The translations under genes were made by a program, and so were the position numbers. DNA of 64,000 nt from Ecdyonurus torrentis (taxonomy: Eukaryota > Arthropoda > Insecta > Ephemeroptera > Heptageniidae): contig OX439133.1 of assembly GCA_949318235.1 (NCBI GenBank), positions 30,000,129 through 30,064,128 on the forward strand. Reading direction: 5' to 3'. Of this stretch, positions 19,198-31,619 are shown piece after piece; position 1 is the stretch's first letter; every line of letters begins with the position of its first letter. The notes under the pieces were generated by a model. It ran no database searches and was not told the DNA's origin. It saw nothing but the letters and a program-made list of their open reading frames with translations.

Positions 19198-19632
19198 ATA
19201 TTCATGTTAAAGTCGTCGATGTTGGATATAACTCAACAACATGGGCCTTACAGGAAAATTACTCATTTTGACAGTTTAAAAACACTTTACAATATATTTG
19301 AGAAAATTGATGCTGTTAATAGGTTGTATTAGTATCTCAAGTATGTGATAAAAATAACACAAAATTAAGCAATTTTCTAACAGTGGTTGGACGCCATACT
19401 GGAGTAAATAATAATAATAACATTGCTCAGCATAGGACAAACTTTGGTTTTTGTCTATTTTCTCTGGGAAATCGATTATTTTTTCTCACATAATGTACTA
19501 ATTTAACCTAATAACATCATTAATGCTCTCAAAAATATTGCTGTCAAAATGAGATATTATCTTATACCGGCCCATGTTATTGAGTGATTCAATATGGCGT
19601 CGACTTTAAAATGAAGGCATACACCTTATTGA
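19198..19632. repeat. Two MITE family C copies in inverted orientation upstream of the lectin
   Basis: A forward half (19198-19400; TTCATGTTAAAGTCGTCG...CTCAAGTATGTG) and a reverse half (19385-19632; GCTCAGCATAGGACAAAC...GGCGTCGACTTTAAAATGAA) face each other. The reverse half runs into the lectin start codon at 19611. Confidence 0.75.
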
Positions 19633-22600
19633 GGATATTTTTGTGTCTTACAGTTGCTGAACTGAACATTGTATCTTTAGTTGGTGGATTTTATTTCTTT
19701 GGTAAAGGATCAGTAAGTAAAACTTAATATAGTATTCTTACCTATCTATAATATTTTATTACATAAAAGAAAAGAAAAGAAAAGAAAAGAAAAGAAAAGA
19801 AAAGAAAAGAAAAGAAAAGAAAAGAAAAGAAAAGAAAAGAAAAGAAAAGAAAAGAAAAGAAAAGAAAAGAAAAGAAAAGAAAAGAAAAGAAAAGAAAAGA
19901 AAAGAAAAGAAAAGAAAAGAAAAGAAAAGAAAAGAAAAGAAAAGAAAAGAAAAGAAAAGAAAAGAAAAGAAAAGAAAAGAAAAGAAAAGAAAAGAAAAGA
20001 AAAGAAAAGAAAAGAAAACCCCACAATATTCACATGTATGCAATCTGTATAGCACATGTACCACAGAAGTTGCATAGCTCTTAAGGCGCTAATGATACAT
20101 TTAAGTCTGGAAATCAAAGAATCGAAGTAAAATATTAAATTTTCAGTTAAATGGAATTAAAATTGTAAAAATTAGGGTTCTGTTTTGCTCCAATAATAGT
20201 AAAATACCCCCCTTCCCCCCCGGAGACTAATCGTCGATAGGACAATATCTTGACAGGAGTATAACGTAGTATACAGTTGAAGCAAAAAAAAAAAAAAATA
20301 AATAAAAAAAAATCCTATGCTTACAAGTTAGCAACGATATTAATTGCTCCAGTATGGCGTCAGAGCGCATTCAGTATGACGTCATACGCATACTCTTAAT
20401 TTTGAGTAATATTAACAATTTTTTTATATTTAGAGATAATTTCTGTGATAGTAAATTTGTGTTCCAGCTTACAGCCTATGCAGCCCAAGAGTTCTGTCGA
20501 TCTTTTGGCATGGAACTCGCTTGCCCCGAGACCTCGAAACAAAACATCGCTCTGTATGAGCATGCCAGGAGTGAAGGTGAAATACTTATTTAATATTGAT
20601 GTTATATAATAGCGAACAATATCTGTATCTTGTTCTTTGTCGCGGTAAGCAAAATGTGCAAGTCGAGCGCAATCAACTAGATTTTTTTTTTCTTTTTAAC
20701 GAATGAGGCCCCAAGCACGCAGCACTTAAGTTACATCCTACATCCATTACATAAACTTCAACAATATTTTTGCTAGTTATAATGTATACATGAAGCTATA
20801 TGCATGAACACGTGCATATACCTTCATTATAATATATTAACATTGCCCTGGTCCGTTTACTTTTTTATTTTTTTTACATAATTTAAAGCATTATATTATA
20901 ATAATAAAATAACTCTATATATAATTTATATGCATGTGACATTTTGTATACAATTTTTGAAGAGTCAGTCACTTACGCATTTTGTTTCCCATGATAAAAA
21001 AAAAAAAAAAAAAAAAAAATCACATTTTAGTTATCGTGACAGAATACGAGATACACATTATGCTTCCACTGATACAAACGAGATCCGAGATCCACAAATC
21101 GACTCCTTTCTACATAGACATTAATATATTTATTAGATAATTCTCGAGTACAATTACCCTTTTTTTAAAACGTTGGGGACAGTGGCAGCCCAATAGAGGG
21201 GGATGAGGGGACATTTCCCCCGGGCGCCGGGGTAAAAAGGGCGCCGGAGTAAAAAGGGCGCATGGCGAGAGAAATTAGTGCCTAATAAATTATTATAAAA
21301 ACTACAAAAAACAGCCTAAAAGCATTTTATAATATGTAAAATGAAATTGATATAAAACTCAAAATTTTGTATAGTTTTCAAAAGTTTTTTTTTAATTTTA
21401 TTATTATTTTTTTTTTTTTACGGAACAGTTTTTTATCCTCCACAAATAATTATTTGTGGAGATAGTAAAGTAACTTAAGTTTCGGCTCAAATAAAATCTT
21501 CCGCAAATTTAGTAAGTAAAAGATACAAAACATCAAGCTCCTAGTGAGTAAAATTTTACTTGAACCACTTCTGAAAACAAAAAATACTATAGCGTGGTGT
21601 TCTATAATACAGATAAACTTTTATTGACTTTGAGTTTAAAAACAATTTGTAAGAGATTGTTATTATTATTATTATTATTTTTTTACGGAGAACAAAATTA
21701 TTGCAAATCGCATATTTAAATTTACATGGGTCAAAATTGTCACAACAAAAAAGAAAAAAAAAAAAAAAAAAAAAAAAACTCCAAACAAAATTCGTTGTGG
21801 ATAAATCCGTAAAATCAATTTTCAGAACCAAACTTTTCAACCTGCAAATTATTTTTTAAAAACGTGAAAAAAAAAAAAAAAAAAAAAAAAAAATCAAAGC
21901 ATGGGTTAAAATTGGGGCTTCAATATAGATTCATTATCATTGGGGGTGGTGCATTTTGCGACATTTCCACACTCTGTTGCGACGACATGCAGTTTTTGAG
22001 ATAGAATTTTTTAAATTTCATTTTCGGATCCAGCACACTCTATATACTTAATACAGTAAATAAAATTACAATCCTACCTTAAAGTACATAATACTAACTT
22101 AAAACAATTTAGAATCATGTTCTTATATCGAAGAAAAAAATATTAACATTTTTCATCAATTTTATACTCAATGGTGTAAAAAATATTAAATTTGAAGTAC
22201 TTGAATTGTAATAGCAAATTCTTTTAAGTGTGCTAATTTTGCATTTTCTGTCAAAAAGGGGCGTGGCCCCCAAAAAAATCGCGCCTGCGGCGCAATAAGG
22301 GGGCTTCGCCCCTTTCACCTCATTAGACCATTTCTACGGGTGGGGGCGCACCGCTAGTTTATCCCCCGGGCGCCCAATTTGACGGGCCGCCACTGGTTGG
22401 GGACGTTAATCTATCATTATTATAGAATTTCTACATAAATTGGTTATAACAAATAGTTTTATTTATAAATATATTTATTAAAAACAATTATTAAAATTTA
22501 AAAAATAACTATAAAAATATAATGAAATTATTAGTTTTCTTAAATTTGAAGTTGATTAAAATTTTCATTTTTAATTTTTTCTTAATTATTTAATTTAAAC

Positions 22601-23275
22601 TATTTGTTCTTTTTGTTTCTCTAATAATATAAAGCTTTAAATTTATATTACAAAAATTTAGCTCCTAAAAATGTTGTGCGTACTTATGTGTATGTGTGAG
22701 TGTGATAAATTGACCTTAACTTCGTCATTTACTGTTAGTCCAATTGCAAATAATTATTAGCAAGATATTTATTTTTTGACATCATTCATTCATTCATTCA
22801 TTCATTCATTCATTCATTCATTCATTCATTCATTCATTCATTCATTCATTCATTCATTCATTCATTCATTCATTCATTCATTCATTCATTCATTCATTCA
22901 TTCATTCATTCATTCATTCATTCATTCATTCATTCATTCATTCATTCATTCATTCATTCATTCATTCATTCATTCATTCATTCATTCATTCATTCATTCA
23001 TTCATTCATTCATTCATTCATTCATTCATTCATTCCTTACTATATTTTCCATAGGTATGACAAACATATGGCTGGGTGGAAGTGACGAGGTACAAGAAGG
23101 CTCCTGGGTCTGGAACTGCACTGGCAAATCCTTACAATTCACCAGCTGGAACACCAAGGAGCCAGATCTCAACAACACCAACACTAACTGCCTCGTCATG
23201 CAGTTGTGGACTCAAGCTAAATGGTTTGATGAAAATTGTAAATATAAAGCTTACTTTATATGTCAAGTTATTTAA
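19611..23275 (+). CDS. Secreted C-type lectin
   Basis: Three exons: 19611-19701 (or to 19712), 20436-20576 (or from 20434), 23055-23275 (TAA), about 150 residues. The N-terminus MKAYTLLRIFLCLTVAE is a signal peptide. The C-type lectin-like domain follows: VGGFYFF, YAAQEFCRSFGMELA, the WIGL-like IWLGGSDE, SWVWNC, KEPDLNN, NCLVM, KWFDENC and the final YFICQ. The EPD and WFD positions match the Ca2+/sugar site-2 motifs (EPN/QPD and WND). EPD is an atypical mixture, so sugar specificity cannot be called. Six conserved-type cysteines suit a long-form domain. The first junction is uncertain: the strong donor gtaagt at 19713 does not match phase with 20436, while donor gtaaag at 19702 does. An in-frame TGA shortly upstream makes 19611 the first usable ATG. 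Confidence 0.85.
19768..20018. repeat. (AAAAG)n microsatellite
   Basis: About 50 AAAAG units in the first lectin intron. Confidence 0.98.
20340..20395. repeat. MITE family C terminal fragment abutting lectin exon 2
   Basis: GCTCCAGTATGGCGTCAGAG and CAGTATGACGTCATACGC match family C ends. The fragment stops about 40 nt before the exon. Confidence 0.6.
21180..22395. mobile_element. Non-autonomous hAT transposon (1216 bp) in lectin intron
   Basis: Ends CAGTGGCAGCCC and GGGCCGCCACTG are inverted repeats. An exact 8-bp duplication GTTGGGGA flanks it (21172-21179, 22396-22403), as hAT elements make. Both subterminal regions carry GGGCGCC. No transposase frame remains. Confidence 0.88.
22776..23035. 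repeat. (CATT)n microsatellite adjoining lectin exon 3
   Basis: About 64 CATT units end 19 nt before the acceptor at 23054. The SFIHSF reading frame is an artefact. Confidence 0.98.
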
Positions 23276-23654
23276 TGTGGAATGAAATGTCTTTAATATT
23301 AAAAAATTAAGGTGGAAAAAAATGTAAAAAAAAATATATATTTAAAAATTTGTTATATGAATTCAATATAAGAAATTAGAAAGATAAATAAAAAACTAAA
23401 TGAAGCTATTTTAAGATTTACTTTATTTTAAATACAAAAAACAAAATATGAAATTAGAATTTAAAAAAAAAATTAAATTTTTGTGTAAAATTGAATTGTA
23501 ATGGTCAATTAAACCAACCGATAAGGCCACGCCTAGGTTAAACATTGTTTAAAAACGAAATACTAATAACAAAATGTGTTTTGATTATATTTGTTATAAA
23601 AAAATATTTTATTATTAGCATGTACTTTAAATCTTGTTATTTTCATATTGGGTG

Positions 23655-24345
23655 AATGCGCAGTCATGTTAAAGTCGACGCCATATGTGAGCACTAAATA
23701 GCATGGGTTGGTATGGGAAAATGACTAATTTTTTGCCAGTTTTAAACCTATTAATATTATTTTGTAAACTACATTGCATAATAGGATGTATGCGCATGAC
23801 GTCATACTTAAGAGAGTAGGGTACTAACCTTACAGTATATCTAAAAAACTAGCAGTGTTTTGGGTCTAAATTTAGTTTTATTATGTAACTAATGGTCACA
23901 CCTAGCCGTGATAAAAATTTCAAGATGTTTGACCGTCTCGGTCCTTATGGGCTTAAAATTTCAAAATAAACATATAAAATTAATTTTCACAGTGACCTCC
24001 CAAAATTGTTATATATTTGAAATTGTCTCAAGCTGAAGTATCATTTTGCAAAATGTCAGATTTTTTTTGACGAGAAAAGTTGAAATCTAATTGCCAACGT
24101 CGGTACCCTACTTCTTTAATACGCTTTGACGCTATACTGGAGTAGTTTATAATTATATTATAACATTGCTCAGCATACGACGAACGTTTTTTTTTTTTTT
24201 TTTTTTTTTCTTTTTTTCTTTGTGTAAAATTTGATTATTTTTTTATTACTAAACATTTTTAAACTTGCAAAATAAGTCATTAACCCATGTTATTTAGTTC
24301 TCACATATGGCGTCGACTTTTACCAGCATGCAACTACCCTATAAC
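23655..24345. repeat. MITE family C copies flanking an unknown insert
   Basis: 23655-23810 carries CATGTTAAAGTCGACGCCAT and ATAGGATGTATGCGCATGAC. 24110-24345 carries the inverted end GGCGTCGACTTTTACCAGC. The middle (23840-24100) is unassigned. Confidence 0.6.
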
Positions 24346-25299
24346 TAGCATTAGTATCAGTGCAAAAAAAAAAATAATAATAATATAATAACCCAATATT
24401 TGGTTAAGATGAAATAGGAACATATACATATAGATTTATCTACAAAAAGTAAATAAAAAGCCAACAGTTTAATTTTTAAAATTTTATTCAATAAAAAATA
24501 AACATATTGTATAATTAAAACAATGTTTTATTTACCCGTATATGTACAAACAAAAATTATTATCTGTCATAGATGGAAATAAAATTAATAATAATAAATG
24601 AACGAGTATAATTCTTATGCTTGATGTTTTTTTCTTATTTTGAAGAACTTTTTTTTAAAGATTATTAATATTCATTAAATATTTAATTTGTTTATAGAAG
24701 CATAACATCATTTAAAGATATTCCGCTACATTACTATATATTAATTTTTAATATTATATTTTACATAATATACGATTTACCTATGATAGTACTTACTATT
24801 TATTGGCAAGCGATTTTTATCGCCTCTTGTCGTAATCTCTTAAAAAGTAATTTAACAATACTTAAGAAAATATATATAAAAAAACAAACAACAAAATCAA
24901 GTTATTTTACGTACGATTTTTTTTTATATAACATGCACTTTTATTTCAATTACAAAAAATACCAAACTGGGACACTCAGTAACATTATCTAATTTCATTA
25001 TTACCCAAATGTAACTCTGTAAAAGAGTTCGAAAAATTGTAAAGTAGGCAAAAACACATGCACTATTGCTGACGTCATGACTAGTGATTTTCAATAGAAA
25101 AAGTGTTGCATTATGTTGAAATTTTTCTTATACGCTTAAGGCGTCACGATTGGGTTCTTGGACAAAATAATTATATTTTTGGGAAACTCATTAAGTGTTT
25201 ATTAAATAAAAGAGGGCATGTTGTCAGGTCTGGGGAGTCGCTTTAACATAAATGCATATACCCTATCCTATATGATATGTTACGTAGAATGAATTATCT

Positions 25300-25337
<38 letters not shown>

Positions 25338-25425
25338 AACTAACCTGCATCTTTTACTTAATTACTAGTAACTTCAAAATTATAAAATGTTAGGAACTAA
25401 TAAATATTCATAATACGGTCGTTTA
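24346..25425. other. AT-rich intergenic DNA
   Basis: No exon or known element recognised. There is a T-run at about 25303-25334. Confidence 0.5.
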
Positions 25426-25429
25426 TAGA

Positions 25430-25716
25430 CCTACACAAAAGTACAGTCTTTGTAGATATAATTTTCACGCATAATTAAAGAACTACTGGCCACCAAAATT
25501 TAGTCAAAAACATAAAATTCATATGATATGGGACCATTATCTCCACACATATTACTTCACTTCTGTAGTCTCACAAACTGGGATTGAAAAACTATAAAGG
25601 AGGCTACGTTAGGAATTCATGACTTCATCAATTCCAGGTGTAAAATATAAATCGTAGTGTGGGTTACTACTTTACAAGTAGTGTCTCCCCAGTTTGTGAG
25701 GCTACAGAAGAGTTTC
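25430..25716. repeat. MITE family H copy (diverged)
   Basis: Contains CAGTTTGTGAGGCTACAGAA and its inverted partner TTCTGTAGTCTCACAAACTG. The intact relative is at 37364-37679. Confidence 0.65.
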
Positions 25717-26045
25717 ACTCTAAAAAAAATAAGAGTTGAAAGCTTGTACACAGTTTTACAATGCTTTAAGTATTGTGGAATGTACGGTTATGACGTCATT
25801 AAACGTTGAATTTTTAACGATAAAAACATCAGTGACGTTACAAGCGTTGGGACTGAATGAAAAAAATGTAGATTTGCAATGGTCAAGTTTAACGTTTACA
25901 CCATTGTGATTCTAACGCTTGTGACGTCATTTTCACTTTTATCGTTAGATTGTCAACGGTATGGCGTCATAACCATTGATTCTACAATACTTAAGGCATT
26001 GCAAAACTGTGCAGTACAAGCTTTTCAAAAACCTTTATTTAGAGT
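25717..26045. repeat. MITE family E, uninterrupted copy
   Basis: ACTCTAAA...TTTAGAGT ends. Palindromic AAGTATTGTGGAATGTACGG with AATGGTTATGACG-type arms and several TGACGT motifs. Its uninterrupted CTTTAAGTATT shows the empty target of the F and G insertions elsewhere. Confidence 0.8.
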
Positions 26046-26073
26046 GTATTTATATTAGTCTCATCTTATAATG

Positions 26074-26111
<38 letters not shown>

Positions 26112-26206
26112 GAGAGACCAGTAGCTTTTTTAACGAGACACGGACCCTCTATAGGGTAGAATACAGGTATCCTATACTATATGTTTCTTGTGACGTCAGT
26201 TATATA

Positions 26207-27310
26207 TTAACGTGGGACAGATCCTCTAGGATAAAACACAGGTATCCTACTGGGCTTCTTGGTGACCTTGAGTTGTGGCCTTGACCTTGTGGTGGCTAGA
26301 GGTCGACACTCCAGTCCTCCATGTCTGCTGATCTGAGTGGCACAAGCGCGGTCATCTTCAGTGCAGATACCGTCGTGCAGCTTGCAAGTGTCTGCGGAAA
26401 TATTATGTACTTTAAGTTTCCCCACCTCAACATACAAAGATTTGGTTGAAATTTTACTTATTTTCAGTGTTGTAATGATCTTGATTTTTAGATCAATATT
26501 TTTAGCAGATCAAAATCATTATTACTAAACTAATGTAAATTTTCACTCATATGTATTTCTATATTTTGCGATGTTTCTTGAGTGAAGAAAAGAAAAAAAA
26601 AATAATAAAATGGAAGAAATATAACTATAATATACCCTAGGCTGTAGGGTGTACATCCGCATGACGTCATATTTAATGCACTTGGAGGCCATACAGGAGT
26701 AATGAATAACATTACTCAGCATTTGTTTTTAGCTATTTTCTTTGGAAAATGGGTTAATTTCTTGTTATTATTATTTTCCTCACATACTTCAGAAACTTAA
26801 TTAATGTATTATTAGCATCAATGCTCTCAAAAAAATTGTTTAGTAATTTTACACCCTGGCAAAATGAGTCATTTTCCTATGCAGTTCATGTTATTGTTTG
26901 ATCCAAAATGGCATCGACTTTGTCATGAATGCATACACCCTAAAGGCTATTTGTATAAATATTTTCTCACAAGTATCTCTATATTTAGGTATAATATGTT
27001 TCTTAAACAAACAAACAAACAACAACAACAACAACAAAACTTCAAATGTAATAAAAATTACTATATTTCCTACAAAGCTATAATATTTGTAGTAAATATA
27101 CTCACATGTATCTCTATGTTTTGCGATATGTTTCTTGAGAAAGCACTCGTTATGAAAAGTCATTGTCTTGTACGCCTTGTCCGGAGTACATGCGCAAAAG
27201 GGAGAGAACTGCGCGGAACATTTCTTATCATCTGTGGGTAGCTGCTGCGTGCTGTCCACCACGAACACCAGCCACACCGCTGTAATCAACATTGGAGCAA
27301 GGACATTCAT
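26207..27310 (-). CDS. Kazal-like secreted protein with rearranged cysteines (Kazal-1)
   Basis: Exon 1 is 27106-27310 (ATG at 27310, donor GATACAT|gtgagt, phase 1). Exon 2 is 26207-26391 (acceptor tttccgcag, TAA). The protein has about 129 residues. Signal peptide MNVLAPMLITAVWLVFVV. The Kazal core reads KKCSAQFSPFCAC...FHNECFLKKHIAKH..TYTCKLHDGIC. SPFC, NEC and GIC match Kazal C3, C4 and C6, and KKC matches C2. The canonical C1 position is Asp and the C5 position is Ala. Two new cysteines appear (PFCAC and TYTC). The C-terminal 50 residues are basic with two more cysteines. The family inhibits serine proteases, but inhibition is not assured here. The tail end is less certain than the domain. 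Confidence 0.78.
26535..26595 (-). pseudogene. Second relic duplicate of the Kazal-1 exon-1 end
   Basis: The reverse complement CTCAAGAAACATCGCAAAAT ATAGAAATACATatgagtg repeats exon-1 sequence at 27106-27145, including the former donor region. It lies in the intron. Confidence 0.65.
26643..26942. repeat. MITE family C, complete copy (Kazal-1 intron)
   Basis: TGTAGGGTGTACATCCGCAT...ATGAATGCATACACCCTA, about 300 bp, with ATGACGTCAT near the left end and GCATCGACTTTGTCATGA at the right. Confidence 0.85.
26972..27015 (-). pseudogene. First relic duplicate of the Kazal-1 exon-1 end
   Basis: The reverse complement TTTAAGAAACATATTATACC TAAATATAGAGATACTTgtgag copies exon-1 sequence FLKKHIAKHRDT plus the donor. 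It is in frame as FKKHIIPKYRDT. Confidence 0.7.
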
Positions 27311-27418
27311 TGAACTGCGGGTTAATTGTGCAGTAATTGGGACGTGGGGTCATTTTGAATAAAACTGAGAGTTTATTTAACATTTGAAAAACAAAATGAA
27401 TAAATAAATAAGCAAATA

Positions 27419-27579
<161 letters not shown>

Positions 27580-27599
27580 TTAATAAATTAATAAAAATA

Positions 27600-29050
27600 A
27601 GCTAATCCATAATCAATTGAAATAAGTAATACATAACATAATAATAATTGTATTAAATTAAATTAATTAAAATAATAAAAAGCTTTATATTTTATTACTA
27701 TAAATATAATATTTAAATAAAAATATTCATAATATTTATATAAATTATTATACCAACTTGTACAATTTTTTAACCGATTTATTAAATATTTTTAACTTTA
27801 AAGTTTATTTATTAATTTCAGAAAAGTAACTTGTTTATATTTTTAATTTAAAAATTAGAATCAAATTGTTGTCATATAATCTTGTTGTCGCGTTAACGCA
27901 TTGGATTTAAATTTTCTGTAACAATGAATAGTAGTGTAGTTATAAATAAGAAAATCTTAGTTCTATGACACAGAACGAAAAGATTAGAAGGTTCCAATAA
28001 AAAATTATTAATGTATAGTGTGTATGCATATGACGTCATATTTAGTGAACTGGAGTAATGAATAACATTGCCCAACAAAGAACAAACCGCATTTCTGGCT
28101 ATTGATTTTTAAAGATACAAATATTTTGAGGCTGACTTGAAGCAATTTTGGTCACTTCCGTTTCCACTTATTGTTAGTACACATGCGCAGTACGTCGAAA
28201 CGAAAGTGGATGTGAGTGAAATTGTTTATAGACCCCTTACACATCCTTGAGCTTTGTTGCCATGTTTGTGGTGCCTAATGCATTGTCCAGCATAGGGGAA
28301 ACATTATTTCTCCTAATTTTTCACATAAAAAGAGTTTATTTCAAAAGAATGAATTTTTCTCATATTCTTCGAGCTTATTAGGAACTAGAAATAAGGATTT
28401 GATTGAGGTTGAAGCATCATTTGCTATTTAAAAAATTGATTTTTTCCTATGCTGGCCTATGTATTCCTGACCAACAAAATGGCAGCTCTTAAATATGAGT
28501 GCAACCGGTCTATAGACAGTCTCAAAACAGTTAATCCTTTATTATGCATTAAAAAATTAGTTATATTATAGCATACTTGAAAACGTAATTTAACCTATTT
28601 TACAGCATCAATGCTCTCAAAAATATTTTTAAATTGGCAATATGTGTCATTTTCCTATACCAGTCCATAGTGCTCACATAAGGGGTCAACTGTTATAAAT
28701 GAACTTTGTGAATACATACCTAGTAAAATTCTGTATCTGACCAGTGCCGCCATGTGTGTATCTCACTTGCTACTGATTGATATAAGCTTAAGCTCTCGCG
28801 TGTGAAGTGTTTGTCATTCTCAAACACGACAAAATTTTCTTATCTCAAATATATTTCTTACTACACACACACTTGCTCTCTGGCGTCGTAAACTTTCTAC
28901 CACTCAGCTATATAATATACATATATTGTATATTTTACTACTCAATGCAATAATTTATATCATTTTAATTATTATCTTTTCCAGGAATTATAGTAGATTT
29001 GCAATATTTATCAAAATGATGCAATATTGCGAGTACTGACTTAAAATTTC
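27600..29050. other. Intergenic DNA with family C and other repeat fragments
   Basis: Family C pieces lie at about 28015-28080 and 28590-28700. Between them, 28225-28520 (GACCCCTTACACATCCTTG, GCCATGTTTGTGGTGCC) is a different repeat that recurs at 18405-18480, 34440-34745 (inverted) and 48030-48330. Confidence 0.6.
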
Positions 29051-29059
29051 TGCAACATT

Positions 29060-29460
29060 AAAGTTAAGGGTTGTTAAATGGCTTGTATCTCAAAATCTAA
29101 ATATAAAAATTTGAAATTTTATGATGCCATTTGAAAGTTAATACTAACAACTACCTATGATAAAATTGTCAGAACCAGTGACCGTCTGATAAGAGAGAAA
29201 CCCCCGGAAGCTGCAACGGTAACTAACTAGTTAAACCGTAGTTAAGTTGTTATTTTGATTGTTACAACAATTAAAAAAAGATAACTAAGGTTTAACTAGA
29301 GGTTGCAGCTTACAGCCCAAAGACATTGTTGGAGTTAAATAAGCTTTTATCAGACAAAAATTTCAAAGAAAAAAATTTTTAAAATCTAGCATGCTAAACA
29401 CCCATATTTTTTCTTTACATTTTTGAAAAAGTCTCTTAAAGTCGTCCTTAAAAAAGGTTA
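29060..29460. repeat. MITE family I copy interrupted by a small foldback
   Basis: GGCTTGTATCTCAAAATCTA and ACTACCTATGATAAAATTGT match family I. An insert with GAAGCTGCAACGGTAAC...GGTTGCAGCTTAC at about 29203-29320 is an inverted repeat. Confidence 0.6.
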
Positions 29461-29721
29461 ATATAGATGGCTGAGAGTATTTAAGAATGTTGTATCACAA
29501 TAATATCTATATTCAACTCAAAAAACCTCAGTCGATTTAAATCGGGCATGCCTAAAGTATCGCCCATTGTCACATTTGAGGAGAAGGGGGCAGCTGGGCG
29601 ATACCGTAAAAGGTCGAACGGCAGGTAACTCAGGTTTTTTGAGTTGAATATATATTATATAACAATAAATTATTAGTTGAAACTTTTAGAGCCAATTTTT
29701 AGAAGCCAAAATCTTCAAGTA

Positions 29722-29972
<251 letters not shown>

Positions 29973-30097
29973 TCTTTTTAAGGTTTTAAGCCTTTTATTT
30001 CTAAACCATGACAGCTCGAGTTGTTGAGACCGTGAATAATTATTAAACGTAATGAGCATTTTGAACTAAAAAAATTATAGTTTTAATAAATAACAAG

Positions 30098-30260
30098 GAA
30101 TAATAATAATAATAATAATAATATAGATTTATTGAGCAAGTAAATTACACAGACATAACAGTCAAAGTCACAATGATGCATTTGCTCAAAAGGATAATTA
30201 AAAAGGCAAAGCCCATGAATGAAAAGGAATGAAAAGAAAAAGTTCAACTTGATATGGAAA
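30098..30260 (-). mobile_element. LINE 3' end with (ATT)n tail
   Basis: On the minus strand, TTACTTGCTCAATAAATCTA is followed by repeated ATT units at 30098-30123. This is the usual 3' form of a truncated non-LTR element. Confidence 0.5.
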
Positions 30261-30330
30261 ATAATTAATAAATGAATTAAATTTACGACTTATCAAAAGT
30301 TTCGGCTCAATATAGAGTTTAGAAAAATAT

Positions 30331-30352
30331 GTTTATTTATTTATTTATCTAT

Positions 30353-30407
<55 letters not shown>

Positions 30408-30445
30408 CTTATTTATTTTTTTATTTAGTTATTTATTTATTTACA
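30331..30445. repeat. (TTTA)n microsatellite
   Basis: TTTA units with a few changes. Confidence 0.96.
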
Positions 30446-31003
30446 ACCTTATGTATTTATTATTCGTTGTTCTTTTTTTTTTTTTTTTTTTTTTTCTTTT
30501 CTTTGCTTGTACAAATTTCTATTTATAAATTACCACCGTACCTCGTATTCCACCTAAATTCAAAACATTAAATAACTCAAGTTATTAATTCCACGCGCAG
30601 ACTTATACAAAGTGTAAACACGAGCGGCGAGATAGTTGAGCTTTAATATTTACACTACCATGATTTGAAAACATTTGAATTACGTGACGTCACAATTTGT
30701 TATCTCTCACTGCCTAGCAAGACAAAGTGACGCACTCACTCAGTGGGATTTACTGAATAATAACACACACTCACATTTGCATACAAAGGTCAATTTTTTA
30801 TTGAGAGTATGTTGGGTCAACAATTTTTTAATCACTCATTTCCTCTTTTTTTTTCCCCCACTTACAAAATATTGCTACATTATATATATTATGGTGTAAT
30901 TTTCTTTACAATTAAATAAATAATTTAATAATTAATTATTATTATATATTTTTTTAAATCGTAAAAAATGTTAATTGTACAACGGACTCACAGTCAGACT
31001 GGG

Positions 31004-31185
31004 CGTAAGAGCAAATCCACAATAACGAACACGGAATCCAATCCCCTGTTTGGAGGCCCCTGAGGCCCAAAAAGGGGCGTAACCAGGGTGTTATGCCCCT
31101 TCTTGTGGCCACCCTAGAAAGGGTGTTTACACCCCTTTCGCGGATGAGACCCCTTGAGTGCCAGTCCGACCCTGATTGTATTTGA
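31004..31185. mobile_element. hAT-type terminal-repeat element, degraded
   Basis: The right end GCCAGTCCGACCCTG (inverse CAGGGTCGGACTGG) matches a common hAT terminus, and the left CAGTCAGACTGGGCG is its decayed partner. No clear 8-bp duplication. Confidence 0.5.
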
Positions 31186-31619
31186 CCCTATTGTTATTAT
31201 TTGATAAAATGGCTTTTTCATATACAAAATTATTATCTTGTTAATACACGCAAAAAATTTAACACTAACAATGTAATAGGTAGACATATAACCTAGAACA
31301 CAGGTCTTATTATACTACAGTAATACCTAGACAGTGCAGGTGCAATGTGCAACAATAATAGTGTGACTCACTTAGATTAAGTGGTATTGTAGTTTTATAA
31401 CTACCTATAGCTGTTCCAAATTCAAGTGTACCTATTGCAAAATACAGGTTCATGTAGATACCTGCCATTAGTAGTAATTTTTTTCTGTGTAGTTGTTGCC
31501 AGATGAAGTATTTTATTACCCACGCTGGTGGGCCTCTGTATTATTTTGGCAACTCTAAAAAAAAACATTGCCTTAATGATGTAGGTCAAATTTTCGTCGC
31601 ATTTATTTCATAAGCATTC

